A stretch of DNA of 64,000 nt, from NCBI GenBank assembly GCA_009780325.1, contig WRAF01000002.1, positions 1 through 64,000 of the forward strand. The letters are read 5' to 3'. Below the pieces are notes generated by a model. It saw only the letters and a list, made by a program, of their open reading frames with translations. It had not been told where the DNA came from and searched no databases. This stretch comes from Bacillota bacterium (GTDB taxonomy: Bacteria; Bacillota; Clostridia; Christensenellales; Pumilibacteraceae). The translations under genes were made by a program, and so were the position numbers. This document shows positions 1 to 8,900 of this stretch, piece after piece. Every line of letters starts with the position of its first letter. The first letter of the stretch is position 1.

Positions 1-25
1 GAGTATATATGTATAGCGGAATAAA

Positions 26-62
26 GAGTAAAGAAGAGATTCTTACAGAATGACAAAATTTT
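26..62. repeat. REP-like dispersed repeat unit
   Basis: A single copy of the dispersed unit that reads AAGAAGAGATTCTTA then CAGAATGACAAAAT. The same unit occurs at 13780, 16811, 41727 and, diverged, near 8992, 22826 and 26580. It stands alone here; a partner could lie upstream of the window. Confidence 0.6.
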
Positions 63-75
63 AAACATTTCATTA

Positions 76-290
76 AATAGCCCTGGTCTTGAAAATAAAA
101 TAGGAAAGTCTAGTGGAATCTATATTTTGTTCAAAAACTCCGCATTCGGTCGTCAATACTGCTAGTATAGCCTCTCTCAAGTGTTCATTTTTGTCCTGGC
201 ACGAGAAGTGCATTGCCACGAATACTTCTTGGCACGGCAATCAAAAATATGCTTACTATATACCCAATTTATTTTCAAGACAGGTCTATT
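76..290. repeat. MITE-like element with 23-bp imperfect terminal inverted repeats
   Basis: The ends at 76-99 and 268-290 are inverted copies of each other (AATAGaCCTGtCTTGAAAA, with mismatches in the left arm). The interior carries a smaller palindromic stretch around 197-236. There is no ORF of note. The terminal TAGACCTGT is shared with the element at 23119-23284. Together with the preceding REP-like unit this fills the gap upstream of murB. Confidence 0.55.
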
Positions 291-384
291 GAAAAATACA
301 AACATTTAAGTTTAATAATGAATATATAATTAGTAGTGTTGCTTAATTTTTTAAGTATGCTGCTTTTTTTATAGGGAGGATTTT

Positions 385-1317
385 ATGTCAGATATAAGCG
401 TGGTTAAAAATGTGAGCTTAAAAGATTTTTGTACATATAAAATAGGGGGAGTGGCAAAGAAGGTTGTTAGGGTGGGTGATGTTGAGGGATTGAGAAGGGT
501 GATGGGTCTTGATGGGAAGAAGGTGATAATTGGCAGGGGGAGTAAGGTATTGTTTTCCGACGAGGGGTTTGATGGAGTTGTAGTAGTTATGGGTGGGGAG
601 AGGCTGAAGTTTTTTAGTGAAAATGATGCAGTATTTACTAGCTTTGACACACATAATATGATGAAAAATATAGATTCTATGATATATAACATGGATTTTT
701 TTGGAGTTTATGCAGAAAGCGGGGTATTTTTGCCTAAGCTGGGCAGAGAATGTTTAAAGAGAGGATTGAGTGGGTTGGAATGGATGGTAGGTATTCCTGG
801 AAGTATAGGGGGAGCGGTGTGGATGAATGCGGGAGCTCATGGTGGAGATATGGCGAGTGTAATAGAATGGGTAGAGATTTTTAGGGATGGAGAAGTTGTG
901 AGGGTGCCAGGTGAAGAGTGTGGATTTGGATATAGGAGAAGCAGATTTGTTGATGGAGATATTGTGTTGGGCGCATGTTTTAGATTGGCAGAGGGTGATA
1001 AAGGTGACATTGAGATGAAGATGGCGGAATATGTCAAAAAGAGGAAGACGGCACAGCCGGCGGGACGTAGTTGCGGGTCGGTTTTTAAGGCGGTGAGGTT
1101 GGAGGGCGGAGTGGTTCCTGCGTGGGAACTTATTGATAATTGTGGATTAAAGAGAGTGAAAATTGGCGGGGCGGAGATTAGCGGTAAGCACGCTAATTTT
1201 ATAATGAATGTGAAAAATGCTAAGGCGGAGGATGTCAGGGCGTTGATTAGATTGATTAAGGCAGAGGTTTATTTAAAGTATGGGATTAAACTAGAAGAGG
1301 AGATTGTGTTTATGTGA
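385..1317 (+). CDS. murB: UDP-N-acetylmuramate dehydrogenase (MurB)
   Basis: Flavoenzyme that reduces UDP-GlcNAc-enolpyruvate to UDP-MurNAc in cytoplasmic peptidoglycan precursor synthesis. The 310-residue protein has the FAD-binding start (TYKIGGVAKKVVRV), the IGRGSKVLFSDEG region, the GLSGLEWMVGIPGSIGGAVW signature, the GFGYRRSRF segment and the C-terminal AGRSCGSVFK (catalytic Ser region) and GKHANFIMN motifs. Length and motif order suit a type II (Gram-positive) MurB. A ribosome binding site, AGGGAGG, lies just upstream of the ATG. In Clostridia murB commonly precedes a PHP-domain gene and whiA, as here. The murB coding strand is markedly G-rich. Confidence 0.95.
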   Translation: MSDISVVKNVSLKDFCTYKIGGVAKKVVRVGDVEGLRRVMGLDGKKVIIGRGSKVLFSDEGFDGVVVVMGGERLKFFSENDAVFTSFDTHNMMKNIDSMIYNMDFFGVYAESGVFLPKLGRECLKRGLSGLEWMVGIPGSIGGAVWMNAGAHGGDMASVIEWVEIFRDGEVVRVPGEECGFGYRRSRFVDGDIVLGACFRLAEGDKGDIEMKMAEYVKKRKTAQPAGRSCGSVFKAVRLEGGVVPAWELIDNCGLKRVKIGGAEISGKHANFIMNVKNAKAEDVRALIRLIKAEVYLKYGIKLEEEIVFM

Positions 1318-1500
1318 TAAGATACATAATGGCGGGGACATGAGTTTAAAAATAAATTTTAAACTATTTAAATGATGGGAGGTGAGTAAGAAAACAATTC
1401 ATTTTGAAGGCATGTGTTTGGTTTTGATATAAAAGCTGTAGGGGGAGAAAATTGTTTAATGTATTGTTGAAAATTGTTGAGGACAGTATGGATTTATAAG

Positions 1501-1535
1501 AACTGGATTTCAAGACCCGCTTGAGCCAGTTTTTA
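1501..1535 (+). terminator. Intrinsic terminator after murB
   Basis: AACTGG at 1501 pairs with CCAGTT at 1526, with an inner TCAAG/CTTGA stem, followed by a T run. It separates murB from the PHP gene. Confidence 0.65.
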
Positions 1536-1566
1536 TTTTATAGAAAGTTTACTATAGGGCAATATT

Positions 1567-1608
1567 ATATGTGATATAGTATGATTTTTAGAATACTATA
1601 TCACATAT
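1567..1608. repeat. Perfect 16-bp hairpin
   Basis: ATATGTGATATAGTAT at 1567-1582 is repeated in exact inverted form at 1593-1608 with a 10-nt loop. There is no T run, so it is not a typical terminator. It lies about 40 nt upstream of the next promoter and may be an operator or a structured remnant. Confidence 0.5.
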
Positions 1609-1648
1609 TAAGTTGTTAAATAGTAAAAAATTGATGATTAAAATATGG

Positions 1649-1678
1649 TTGACATGGTGGGGGTGGTTATGGTAGAAT
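1649..1678 (+). promoter_or_regulatory. Sigma-70 type promoter, apparently leaderless
   Basis: TTGACA at 1649-1654, an 18-nt spacer and TAGAAT at 1673-1678. The ATG of the PHP gene follows only 6 nt after the -10 box and no Shine-Dalgarno sequence is possible, so transcription should start at or next to the start codon. Confidence 0.6.
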
Positions 1679-1684
1679 AGTAGT

Positions 1685-2419
1685 ATGTTATTAGGTGATT
1701 ATCATACGCATACGAAATATAGTCATGGCAAGGGTACTGTGTTAGGCAATTGTCAAAGAGCTTTAGACATGGGGTTAAAAGAAATTGCTATAACCGATCA
1801 TTCTTTTTCTCATTTGGGTCATGCAATTAAGCGAAAGAGGGTGGGAGTATTTATGGATGAGGTTAGGCTGGCTAGGGAAAAATTTCTTAATCTTAAAATA
1901 TATGCGGGGTTAGAGTGTAATTTGCTGGATGAAAAAGGGAACATTGATTTATGGGAAGAAGGATATGGGTGTGAGTTGATAATATTGGGATATCATAAAT
2001 TTGTTAAGGCAAGTAGTTTTAAGGATTTGTTTGCTTTTAATTTGCCTTTATTTTTTGGCAGGAGTGGTGCAAAACGGAGAGTGAGGACAACTGATGCATT
2101 TATTAGGGCTATGGAAAGGTTTGCTGTTGCATTTATATCTCATCCTGCTGTTGGTGTGGCTGTGGATATGAAAGCTTTGGCTGAGGCTGCAGCACATTTT
2201 GGGACATATATAGAGTTGAACGGGAAAAGGATTGCTTTGACTAGAGGTGATGTAGACGCTGTATTGAATAGCGGGGCGAATTTTATTATTAATTCTGATG
2301 CGCATTCAATTGATAGGGTGGGTGAGATTTCTAAACCGCTGGGATTTATAAAAGAGATGGGGATTCCAATGGATAGGATGGTTAATTGGGGTAAGACGGC
2401 AGAATTTAGACGAAAATAG
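1685..2419 (+). CDS. PHP-domain phosphoesterase (histidinol-phosphatase-like)
   Basis: A 244-residue PHP-family metal-dependent phosphoesterase. The first metal motif is at the N-terminus (DYHTHTKYSHG), followed by ITDHSF, an ECN segment around residue 78, the SHP motif near residue 154 and the final SDAHS near residue 204. These are the metal-ligand blocks of the PHP fold, related to YcdX and HisK-type phosphatases. Position between murB and whiA is conserved in many Clostridia, where the substrate is not established. No histidine biosynthesis genes are nearby, so histidinol phosphatase activity should not be assumed. The start is the first ATG after a -10 box; no ribosome binding site is present. 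Confidence 0.85.
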   Translation: MLLGDYHTHTKYSHGKGTVLGNCQRALDMGLKEIAITDHSFSHLGHAIKRKRVGVFMDEVRLAREKFLNLKIYAGLECNLLDEKGNIDLWEEGYGCELIILGYHKFVKASSFKDLFAFNLPLFFGRSGAKRRVRTTDAFIRAMERFAVAFISHPAVGVAVDMKALAEAAAHFGTYIELNGKRIALTRGDVDAVLNSGANFIINSDAHSIDRVGEISKPLGFIKEMGIPMDRMVNWGKTAEFRRK

Positions 2420-2473
2420 AGATGTTCTGTGTGTATAATTTGGCAAATAATAATGAAATAAGGGGAAAATAGT

Positions 2474-3586
2474 ATGAAAAGAAAATTTGCAGTGATAGCT
2501 TTTATGTTAATTATGGTGATATCTATAGTTGCAGGTTGTACTTTATATTCTGGTGGAGTGGGTCAAGACGGACAGGACGGAGCGGACGGCAGGTCTGCTT
2601 TTGAGATATGGCTTGCTGCTGGTAATGAAGGGAGTGAGGAAGATTTTTTGGAATGGTTGAGAGGGTCTGTTGGACAAAGTGGTCAAGATGGTCAGAATGG
2701 TATGTCGGCATTTGAGATTTGGCTAAGTCAATCAGGTAATTATGGAAAATCTGAAGCAGATTTTTTGGAGTGGCTGCGTCGCCCGCCTGTTGAGGTTCAA
2801 AATTTTATGATTACATTTTATAGAGTAAATATTGATGCTGTCACTGCATCAAAAGGCACTTTAATTTGGCAGCCATCTAATCCTATAAGCGGTGAGCATG
2901 AGTTTTTGGGCTGGTATTTAGATAGGAGTTTTGAAAATAGGGCAAACTTTCCGTTTATGTTGAGTGAGAATATAGTATTATTTGCAAGATGGGATTTTGT
3001 TGCTGATTATGGTTTGTTTTATGGCGTTAGATTTGGAGTGGAAACTTTTATTAATGGACTTAGTGAAACTGGCAGGCAGCAGTCTAAAATTGTTATTCCT
3101 GCGTCTGTGACACATATAGGTTATAATGCATTTAGAGATGAAGAGAGTATAAGGTATGTATATTTTGAAAGAGGTAGTAGGTTGAGAACTTTGCCTGTGT
3201 CTGCATTTAGGGGAACAAATTTAATAGAGATAGAGCTTCCGGCATCATTAACGAACATTAATGCTAATGCATTTTTGAATGTGACAACTTTAGAAAGAGT
3301 GACATTCGAGCGAGAGAGTCAGTTGGAATTTATTGGTCCGCAAGTATTTTTGGGGGCGGTGAATTTGTTGTCAATTATTATTCCTGTTTCAGTGAAACAT
3401 ATTGGTCATCATGCCTTTGCGCATTGGACAAGTGATCAGAGTATTTATTTTAAAGAGCGCTTGTTTGCGTCTAATGAATGGGATTCAGATTGGTTTCAGC
3501 TTTCAAGTGCTAGACTTATTTGGGGGGGGCTGAGTTTTAAGAGTGATGTGGTAAATTGCGGTGCTATGTGTGAAATAAGTATGTAA
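2474..3586 (+). CDS. Surface lipoprotein with collagen-like, InlB-type and BspA-type LRR segments
   Basis: Predicted lipoprotein: the first 22 residues form a signal peptide ending VAGC. Then come two GQDGQDG-type collagen-like tracts, each followed by a similar unit (SAFEIWL ... EEDFLEWLR). Residues about 110-175 resemble the InlB B-repeat / Listeria-Bacteroides repeat (GEHEFLGWYLD ... FARW). Residues about 210-330 form BspA-type leucine-rich repeats (IVIPASVTHIGYNAF, IELPASLTNINANAF, IIIPVSVKHIGHHAF). Such mosaics occur in adhesins of gut and oral anaerobes, so a role in binding host or mucin components is inferred. A TATAAT at 2434 and AAGGGG upstream of the ATG support the start. The C-terminus after the LRRs is short and unrecognised. 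Confidence 0.8.
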   Translation: MKRKFAVIAFMLIMVISIVAGCTLYSGGVGQDGQDGADGRSAFEIWLAAGNEGSEEDFLEWLRGSVGQSGQDGQNGMSAFEIWLSQSGNYGKSEADFLEWLRRPPVEVQNFMITFYRVNIDAVTASKGTLIWQPSNPISGEHEFLGWYLDRSFENRANFPFMLSENIVLFARWDFVADYGLFYGVRFGVETFINGLSETGRQQSKIVIPASVTHIGYNAFRDEESIRYVYFERGSRLRTLPVSAFRGTNLIEIELPASLTNINANAFLNVTTLERVTFERESQLEFIGPQVFLGAVNLLSIIIPVSVKHIGHHAFAHWTSDQSIYFKERLFASNEWDSDWFQLSSARLIWGGLSFKSDVVNCGAMCEISM

Positions 3587-3633
3587 AGTAGAGATAGTAT
3601 ATGTTGTATAATGTACAAAAAGGAGGTGTTTAG

Positions 3634-4269
3634 ATGAATATTACTGAAGAAGTGGTGTTTGAAATTGATGGGAGTATTGATAGCAGGTGTTGCAGGGAGA
3701 CTGTTAATAATGGTGAGCGAGCGGCGGCGGAGTGCTGCAAGCAGGCGTTGTTGATTCATTGTTTTTTGATTGGCGGCTTGCTGCTTATTCATGAAAAAGG
3801 CGGATATAGTTTAGAGTTTTATGTGGGTGAATTAAAGGATATATTTAAAAGAGTGTTGGATGAATTTGGATTTAAGGCGGGTGAGAATAAGGGCGGGGTG
3901 TATATTAAAGACAGAGATAGTATTTGTGATATTTTGGCAATGATGGGTGCTAATAAGGCTGTTTTAAAATTGAATGATTTGATTGCGACTAGAGAATATA
4001 GCCAGACGATTTCAAGAAAGGCAAATTGTGATATTGCTAATGTAGACAGGACGGTGGAAGTAAGTTTGAAGCAGTGTGAGGTTGTTGAGAGGCTAATGAG
4101 AAGCGGGATAATTGAGGATGAGAAATTGCTTGAGGTGGCGATTGTTAGACTTAACTTTAGAGAGGCGTCTTATGAGGAATTGGCGGACAAATTGGGCATT
4201 AGCAAAAGTTCTATCAGATATAGATTGGATAAATTGATGAAAATGAGCGGACAAATTGGTGATTATTAA
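3634..4269 (+). CDS. whiA: WhiA-family DNA-binding regulator, N-terminally short
   Basis: The C-terminal two thirds match WhiA: the KDRDSICDILAMMGANKAVL segment, the NCDIANVDRTVEVS motif and the helix-turn-helix (SYEELADKLGISKSSIRYRL) near the end. WhiA affects cell division and chromosome segregation in Gram-positive bacteria. Usual length is a little over 300 residues, while this protein has 211. Only part of the LAGLIDADG-like N-terminal domain is left (CFLIGGLLLIHEKGGYSLEF). The start is well placed behind AAGGAGGTG and a TATAAT at about 3605, so the gene appears expressed rather than 5'-broken. The rapZ and glmR genes that usually sit between the PHP gene and whiA are absent; a lipoprotein takes their place. 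Confidence 0.8.
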   Translation: MNITEEVVFEIDGSIDSRCCRETVNNGERAAAECCKQALLIHCFLIGGLLLIHEKGGYSLEFYVGELKDIFKRVLDEFGFKAGENKGGVYIKDRDSICDILAMMGANKAVLKLNDLIATREYSQTISRKANCDIANVDRTVEVSLKQCEVVERLMRSGIIEDEKLLEVAIVRLNFREASYEELADKLGISKSSIRYRLDKLMKMSGQIGDY

Positions 4270-4272
4270 GAA

Positions 4273-4732
4273 ATGCTAATAAATGACTGTATTGATTTAA
4301 AATCTATAATAGACAAGTTAAAGAATGACTGCCCTATTTTTCATGGCGAGAAAGATTTTCAATTTGAGTTAGCATGGAAAATTAAGCAGCAAAATTCAAA
4401 GGCTAAAATTCGCATGGAAAAACCAGTAAGGGGGAGACAAAAATAGGCGAGTTGATATTGGCGGAAAAATATCCTATTGAATTAAAGTACAAAACTGCTG
4501 AAACTAAATGTGAATATGCAGGTGAAGAATTTAATCTTGTCAATCAAGGTGCGCAAGATTTGGGGAGATATGGTTTTTTTTGAAGATATAGAGAATATTG
4601 AAAATTATAAGAAGGATAATAACATAATCCTTGTCATTGCGGGGGGCTTTCATTTTTGTTGGTTTGAAGAGGTGATTTGTGAAGCTGTTTCATTTTGGAT
4701 GCTGGATTATTTGTCGGGATTACTAGGGGCAT
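4273..4732 (+). pseudogene. Decayed PD-(D/E)XK-like nuclease-family gene, several frameshifts
   Basis: No single frame is open, but switching frames recovers a protein. The first frame starts at 4273 (CPIFHGEKDFQFELAWKIK ... RMEKPV) and ends with TAG at 4444. RRVDI is then read in another frame, then YPIELKYKT ... EEFNLVNQGAQDLGRY in a third, ending near 4581, and EDIENIENYKK in a fourth segment. The order matches a stand-alone family with an E...ELKYKT nuclease-like core and a NQGAQD-GRYDF segment that I recall from many Firmicutes, though I cannot name it. With at least three frame changes this is a pseudogene. It lies directly behind whiA without a terminator. Confidence 0.65.
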
Positions 4733-4741
4733 ATGGTGTTT

Positions 4742-5074
4742 ATGTATAAAGAGTATGGGATTAATGAGATGAAAAAATATAAGCAAGAGGATAGCTTTAT
4801 TTTTTATGCTGACTGGTATCATAAATCTGAAAATCAAAGGGGCGAAAGACTCTGTTTAAAAATGTCAGTGGATTTATTTAGATTGTTAAAACAGGATGAA
4901 AAGACTTGGCAATTTATTATTTCATATAATGCAGAGAGCAAGCCTCAAGGATTGTTTAGACCAGATTGGCTGCATATTGTTGATGATAAACAAAAGAAGT
5001 GGTGGACTAATTTTTTAAGGATGAAGGTTCTTGTGGGGTTATTAAAAAATTATATGGCAATTAGGATTTATTAA
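4742..5074 (+). CDS. Unrecognised small ORF, possibly a gene remnant
   Basis: An open frame of about 110 codons (MYKEYGINEMKKYKQEDSF ... KNYMAIRIY) between the decayed nuclease gene and dnaE. No family was recognised. There is no clear ribosome binding site near 4742 or the alternative ATG at 4733. The composition (many K, W and Y) looks protein-like rather than random, but the setting suggests a remnant of the neighbouring pseudogene or of another lost gene. Low certainty. Confidence 0.35.
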   Translation: MYKEYGINEMKKYKQEDSFIFYADWYHKSENQRGERLCLKMSVDLFRLLKQDEKTWQFIISYNAESKPQGLFRPDWLHIVDDKQKKWWTNFLRMKVLVGLLKNYMAIRIY

Positions 5075-5157
5075 GTATGGATTTTGCCTTACATAATTAC
5101 AAAAAAATTTTGCCTTATCTTTTTTCTAAAAGGGTAGGGAGGGAGATGTTATATATT

Positions 5158-8100
5158 ATGAATAAAGAGTTTGCACATCTGCATTTACATACAAGTTTTA
5201 GTATGCTGGACGGGGCGCTTAAGATTAAAGATTTATTTAAAAGATGTCATGAGTTGGGGATAACAAGTGTGGCTATTACTGATCATGGAAATATGTATGG
5301 GGCGCTTGAGTTTGCTAAAGAGGCGGCTAGGTTTTCTAGTGAAAACGAAAAGCAAGATTTATTTGACTTTATTAAAGAGGGCAAAGAATTTAAAGTCAAG
5401 CCTATTATTGGGTGTGAGGTGTATATTTGTGATGACATGAAACTTAAGAATACAGAGAATAAGGGTTATTATCATTTGGTGCTGCTGGCTAAAAATGAAG
5501 AAGGGTATAAAAATTTAATTAAGCTGGTAAGTTTAGGCTTTATAGAGGGATTATATTATAAGCCAAGGATAGATTTTGAATTGTTAAAGTTGTATAGCGA
5601 GGGGTTGGTTTGTTTGTCCGGGTGTTATGGGGGACATATTGCTCAAGCTTTAGACAAAGGGAATTTAAAGCTGGCTAATGAATGGGCGGCTAGGTACAAG
5701 GGATTATTTGGCAACGATTTTTATATTGAATTGCAAGACCATAGGATGGTGGAGCAGCGAAGGATTTTGCCGCTATTAAGAGATGTGGCGGCATTAAATG
5801 GTATTAAAATGGTGGCAACAAATGATGTGCATTATCTGAATAAGGAGGATGCGCTTACGCAAAAGGTATTGCAAAATGTGGCGTTTCAAAAGACGATGTC
5901 TTTTGATGATGATGTCTTTAAAAAAGATGGGCTGGTGGATAGCAGAGAGGGACAGACTGGGGGCGGAGATTATTTTCCTACTGATGAGTTTTATTTAAAA
6001 AGCGGTGATGAGATGGCAATGTTTTTTGAAGGGTATGATGGAGCTATAGAAAACAGTTTAGAAATAGCGGACAAGTGTAAATGCGATTTTTTTGTTAAAA
6101 AACCATTGCTTCCTAATTATGTGCCTCAAGATAAAAGTGACCCATATGAATATTTGAAAAGGCTGACAGATGAGGGGTTAAATGCAAAATATGGTCAAAT
6201 TTCGCCTTTAATTAGGGCTAGAGCGGATTTTGAGTTAGAAACTATAAATCGCTTAGGGTTTGTAGAGTATTTTTTGATAGTGTGGGATTTTATTGCTTAT
6301 GCTGAAAAAAATGGGGTATCGGTTGGACCTGGCAGGGGGTCTGGGGTAGGGAGTATTGTTGCATATGCGGTGGGGATAACTAAGGTTGATCCTATTAAAT
6401 ATGGCTTGATTTTTGAAAGATTTTTAAATCCTGAAAGAGTTTCAAGTCCAGATTTTGATATAGATTTTTGTGTGGATGGCAGGGAAAAGGTTATTGAATA
6501 TGTGGTAAATAAGTATGGTGCGGAAAATGTCTCTCAAATTATAACTTTTTCTACCATGGCGGCAAAGGCAGCTATAAAAGATGTGGGAAGAGTATTTGAT
6601 AGACCGTTTGCTGAATTAAACAGAATAACAAAGGCTATGCCAAAACTTATGCTTAAGGGCAAGATTGGGCATGTGATTGGCACATTAAAAAATGAGTCGG
6701 GCGATAAAGAGATTCCGCCGGCTATTTTAGAATTAGTAGAGCTTTATAAAGAAGATGCGGATGCTAAAAGGATATTGGATATGGCGATGAAGATAGAGGG
6801 ACTGCCTAGGCAGACGGGATTGCATGCTGCTGGGGTTATTATTTGTAAGGATGAGATTTATAAACATATACCTATGGCTATGAATGGTGATGGTGTGGTT
6901 AGCACTCAGTTTAATATGAATGAGTGTGAGGAGCTAGGGCTATTGAAGATGGATTTTTTAGGACTTGCTACGCTTACGGATATTTCTAATGCATTGAATT
7001 TGATTGAGAAAGGCGGCGGAAAAAGGATTGATTTTTATAACATGGAATATAATGATAAAGAGGTTTTCAAGCTTTTTGGTGAAGGAGATACACATGCGGT
7101 TTTTCAGTTTGAAAGTGCGGGCATGAAGCGGTTTATGAAAGAGCTTAAGCCAAGCAGTATAGAGGATATTATTGCGGGGGTGGCATTGTATAGACCAGGA
7201 CCTATGGACTATATTGGAGTGTATGTTGAAAATAAACGGAATCCTGAAAGAGTCAAGTATGACCACGAGATGATGAAGCCTATTTTAGAGGTAACCTATG
7301 GGGTGATGGTGTATCAAGAGCAGGTAATGGATGCGGTTAGGAGTTTGGCTGGATATAGTTTAGGGCGTGCGGATGAGATAAGAAGGATGATGGGCAAGAA
7401 AAAGTTTGAAGCTATGCAAAAAGAGAGAAAAGTTTTTATAAATGGGTCTAAAGACGGAAGCGTCATAGGATGTATAAAAAATGGTATAGATGAAAAAACG
7501 GCTAATAAAATTTATGATGATATGTGCAAGTTTGCAAGCTATGCGTTTAATAAATCGCATGCGGCAGCTTATGCATTTTTGGCTTATCAGACGGCTTATT
7601 TAAAGTGCTATTATCCTGCTGAATATATTTGTGCGGTGCTTAATAATAGGATAGGCAATTCTGATGAGGTGGCAAATTATTTAAGATATCTAAAGGATAA
7701 GGGAATAAAGGTATTGCCGCCTTGTGTTAATAGGTCGGGTGCATATTTTACTGTGGAAAAAGATCAAAAAGGTGACAAAGCAGTAAGAATCGGGCTTGCC
7801 GCATTAAAAGGTGTGGGGGGCAATATTGTAGAGTTGGTTGGGGGTGAGCGGGATAGGGACGGAGCTTTTAAGGATTTTGAGAATTTTGTAGAGAGGTTGT
7901 CTAATGTGCTAAGTGAGGGCGGCAGGGCTACATTAAATAAAAAATTATTAGAAAGTTTGATTTTTGCGGGGGCATTTGACAGTTTTGGTGTCAATAGAAA
8001 GCAGCTTAGTCAATCTTATGAGATGATTGTGGATAAGTACAAAAGAGAGGCGGCACAAAAAGCAAGCGGACAAGTTTCGTTGTTTGAGGTCTTTGAGGGG

Positions 8101-8784
8101 TTGAAGGATGTGCAAAAGTTTAAATATCCTGCGCTAAGTGAGTTTGAATTAAGCTATAAACTAATGATGGAAAAAGAGGTGGCTGGGGCATATTTAACGG
8201 CGCACCCGCTTGATAAATTTGAGGAGAAGCTTAAAGAATTTGAATGGAACAGTGCAGAGATTAAAAAGGTAATGGGAGATGGGGAAGAAGAAATTAGCGG
8301 GGTTATTGAATTAGGCGGGATGCTGGTGGCGGCTGATGTGAGAGTGGCAAAGAGCGGGAGAGAATACGGTGTGGGTGTAATAGAAGATTTATATGGGAGT
8401 GTGGAGTTGTTGATAATGGGTGGTGCGTTGGGCAAGAATAGAGATGCTTTTAAAAAGGATGCATTGGTGAGTATTAGAGGCAAGGTTAATGTGCGTGACG
8501 ATGGATATGTGCTTTGGGTGGACGGGATAGAAGAATGGAAGAGTGAGGGCGGCGATGGTGAGAAGGTAAAAAGAGTGGTTATTAAATTTGATAATGAGGA
8601 GAGTGCAAGGGTTGGGATGAGGGAAGTGAGAGAGGTGCTGGGGGGGTATGAGGGTGTTGATGAAGTATTTGTTAATTATGGGCAAGGTGATAAAAAGATG
8701 ACTGGTGTTGGGGTGCTGGGGTGTGAGGTGCTAAAGAACGAGCTGGTGGGATGTGATGGAGTGGTGGAAGTAGTGCTGGAATGA
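5158..8784 (+). CDS. dnaE: DNA polymerase III alpha subunit (DnaE)
   Basis: Replicative C-family polymerase of about 1208 residues. An N-terminal PHP domain (FAHLHLHTSFSMLDGALK, ITDHGNMYGALEF) is followed by the palm with VGPGRGSGVGSIVAYA and the acidic PDFDIDF motif, the fingers (RQTGLHAAGVI, RPGPMDYI), a helix-hairpin-helix region and a C-terminal OB-fold. This is the DnaE1-like domain order, without the exonuclease insertion of PolC. The start is uncertain: the ATG at 5158 gives the usual N-terminus, the ATG at 5146 is nearer a GGGAGG sequence but only about 3 nt away, and the frame stays open to 5077. Following whiA is conserved in Clostridia. Confidence 0.93.
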   Translation: MNKEFAHLHLHTSFSMLDGALKIKDLFKRCHELGITSVAITDHGNMYGALEFAKEAARFSSENEKQDLFDFIKEGKEFKVKPIIGCEVYICDDMKLKNTENKGYYHLVLLAKNEEGYKNLIKLVSLGFIEGLYYKPRIDFELLKLYSEGLVCLSGCYGGHIAQALDKGNLKLANEWAARYKGLFGNDFYIELQDHRMVEQRRILPLLRDVAALNGIKMVATNDVHYLNKEDALTQKVLQNVAFQKTMSFDDDVFKKDGLVDSREGQTGGGDYFPTDEFYLKSGDEMAMFFEGYDGAIENSLEIADKCKCDFFVKKPLLPNYVPQDKSDPYEYLKRLTDEGLNAKYGQISPLIRARADFELETINRLGFVEYFLIVWDFIAYAEKNGVSVGPGRGSGVGSIVAYAVGITKVDPIKYGLIFERFLNPERVSSPDFDIDFCVDGREKVIEYVVNKYGAENVSQIITFSTMAAKAAIKDVGRVFDRPFAELNRITKAMPKLMLKGKIGHVIGTLKNESGDKEIPPAILELVELYKEDADAKRILDMAMKIEGLPRQTGLHAAGVIICKDEIYKHIPMAMNGDGVVSTQFNMNECEELGLLKMDFLGLATLTDISNALNLIEKGGGKRIDFYNMEYNDKEVFKLFGEGDTHAVFQFESAGMKRFMKELKPSSIEDIIAGVALYRPGPMDYIGVYVENKRNPERVKYDHEMMKPILEVTYGVMVYQEQVMDAVRSLAGYSLGRADEIRRMMGKKKFEAMQKERKVFINGSKDGSVIGCIKNGIDEKTANKIYDDMCKFASYAFNKSHAAAYAFLAYQTAYLKCYYPAEYICAVLNNRIGNSDEVANYLRYLKDKGIKVLPPCVNRSGAYFTVEKDQKGDKAVRIGLAALKGVGGNIVELVGGERDRDGAFKDFENFVERLSNVLSEGGRATLNKKLLESLIFAGAFDSFGVNRKQLSQSYEMIVDKYKREAAQKASGQVSLFEVFEGLKDVQKFKYPALSEFELSYKLMMEKEVAGAYLTAHPLDKFEEKLKEFEWNSAEIKKVMGDGEEEISGVIELGGMLVAADVRVAKSGREYGVGVIEDLYGSVELLIMGGALGKNRDAFKKDALVSIRGKVNVRDDGYVLWVDGIEEWKSEGGDGEKVKRVVIKFDNEESARVGMREVREVLGGYEGVDEVFVNYGQGDKKMTGVGVLGCEVLKNELVGCDGVVEVVLE

Positions 8785-8806
8785 TATATAATAATTTATA
8801 ATGAAG

Positions 8807-8844
8807 AACGGTGTTTGAGAAAAATTTTCTTGGCATCGTTTTTT
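8807..8844 (+). terminator. Intrinsic terminator after dnaE
   Basis: AACGGTG at 8807 pairs with CATCGTT at 8834 (one G-U pair), with additional inner pairing and a T6 run. Confidence 0.6.
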
Positions 8845-8858
8845 ATAGCGACAATGTT

Positions 8859-8900
8859 CTATCACGCAATATATTAAGATTAATATATTGTGCGTGGTAG
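8859..8900. repeat. Long AT-rich hairpin
   Basis: CTATCACGC...AATATATTA at 8859 pairs with TAATATATT...GCGTGGTAG at 8881, leaving a 2-nt bulge and a 4-nt loop. The rest of the gap 8785-9273 holds a diverged REP-like unit near 8992-9035 and the promoter at 9171. Confidence 0.5.

Noticed and set aside
4510..4749. Separate 79-codon ORF
   Set aside because: Its middle continues the decayed nuclease-like protein (EDIENIENYKK) in a shifted frame and it has no ribosome binding site; counted as part of the pseudogene region.
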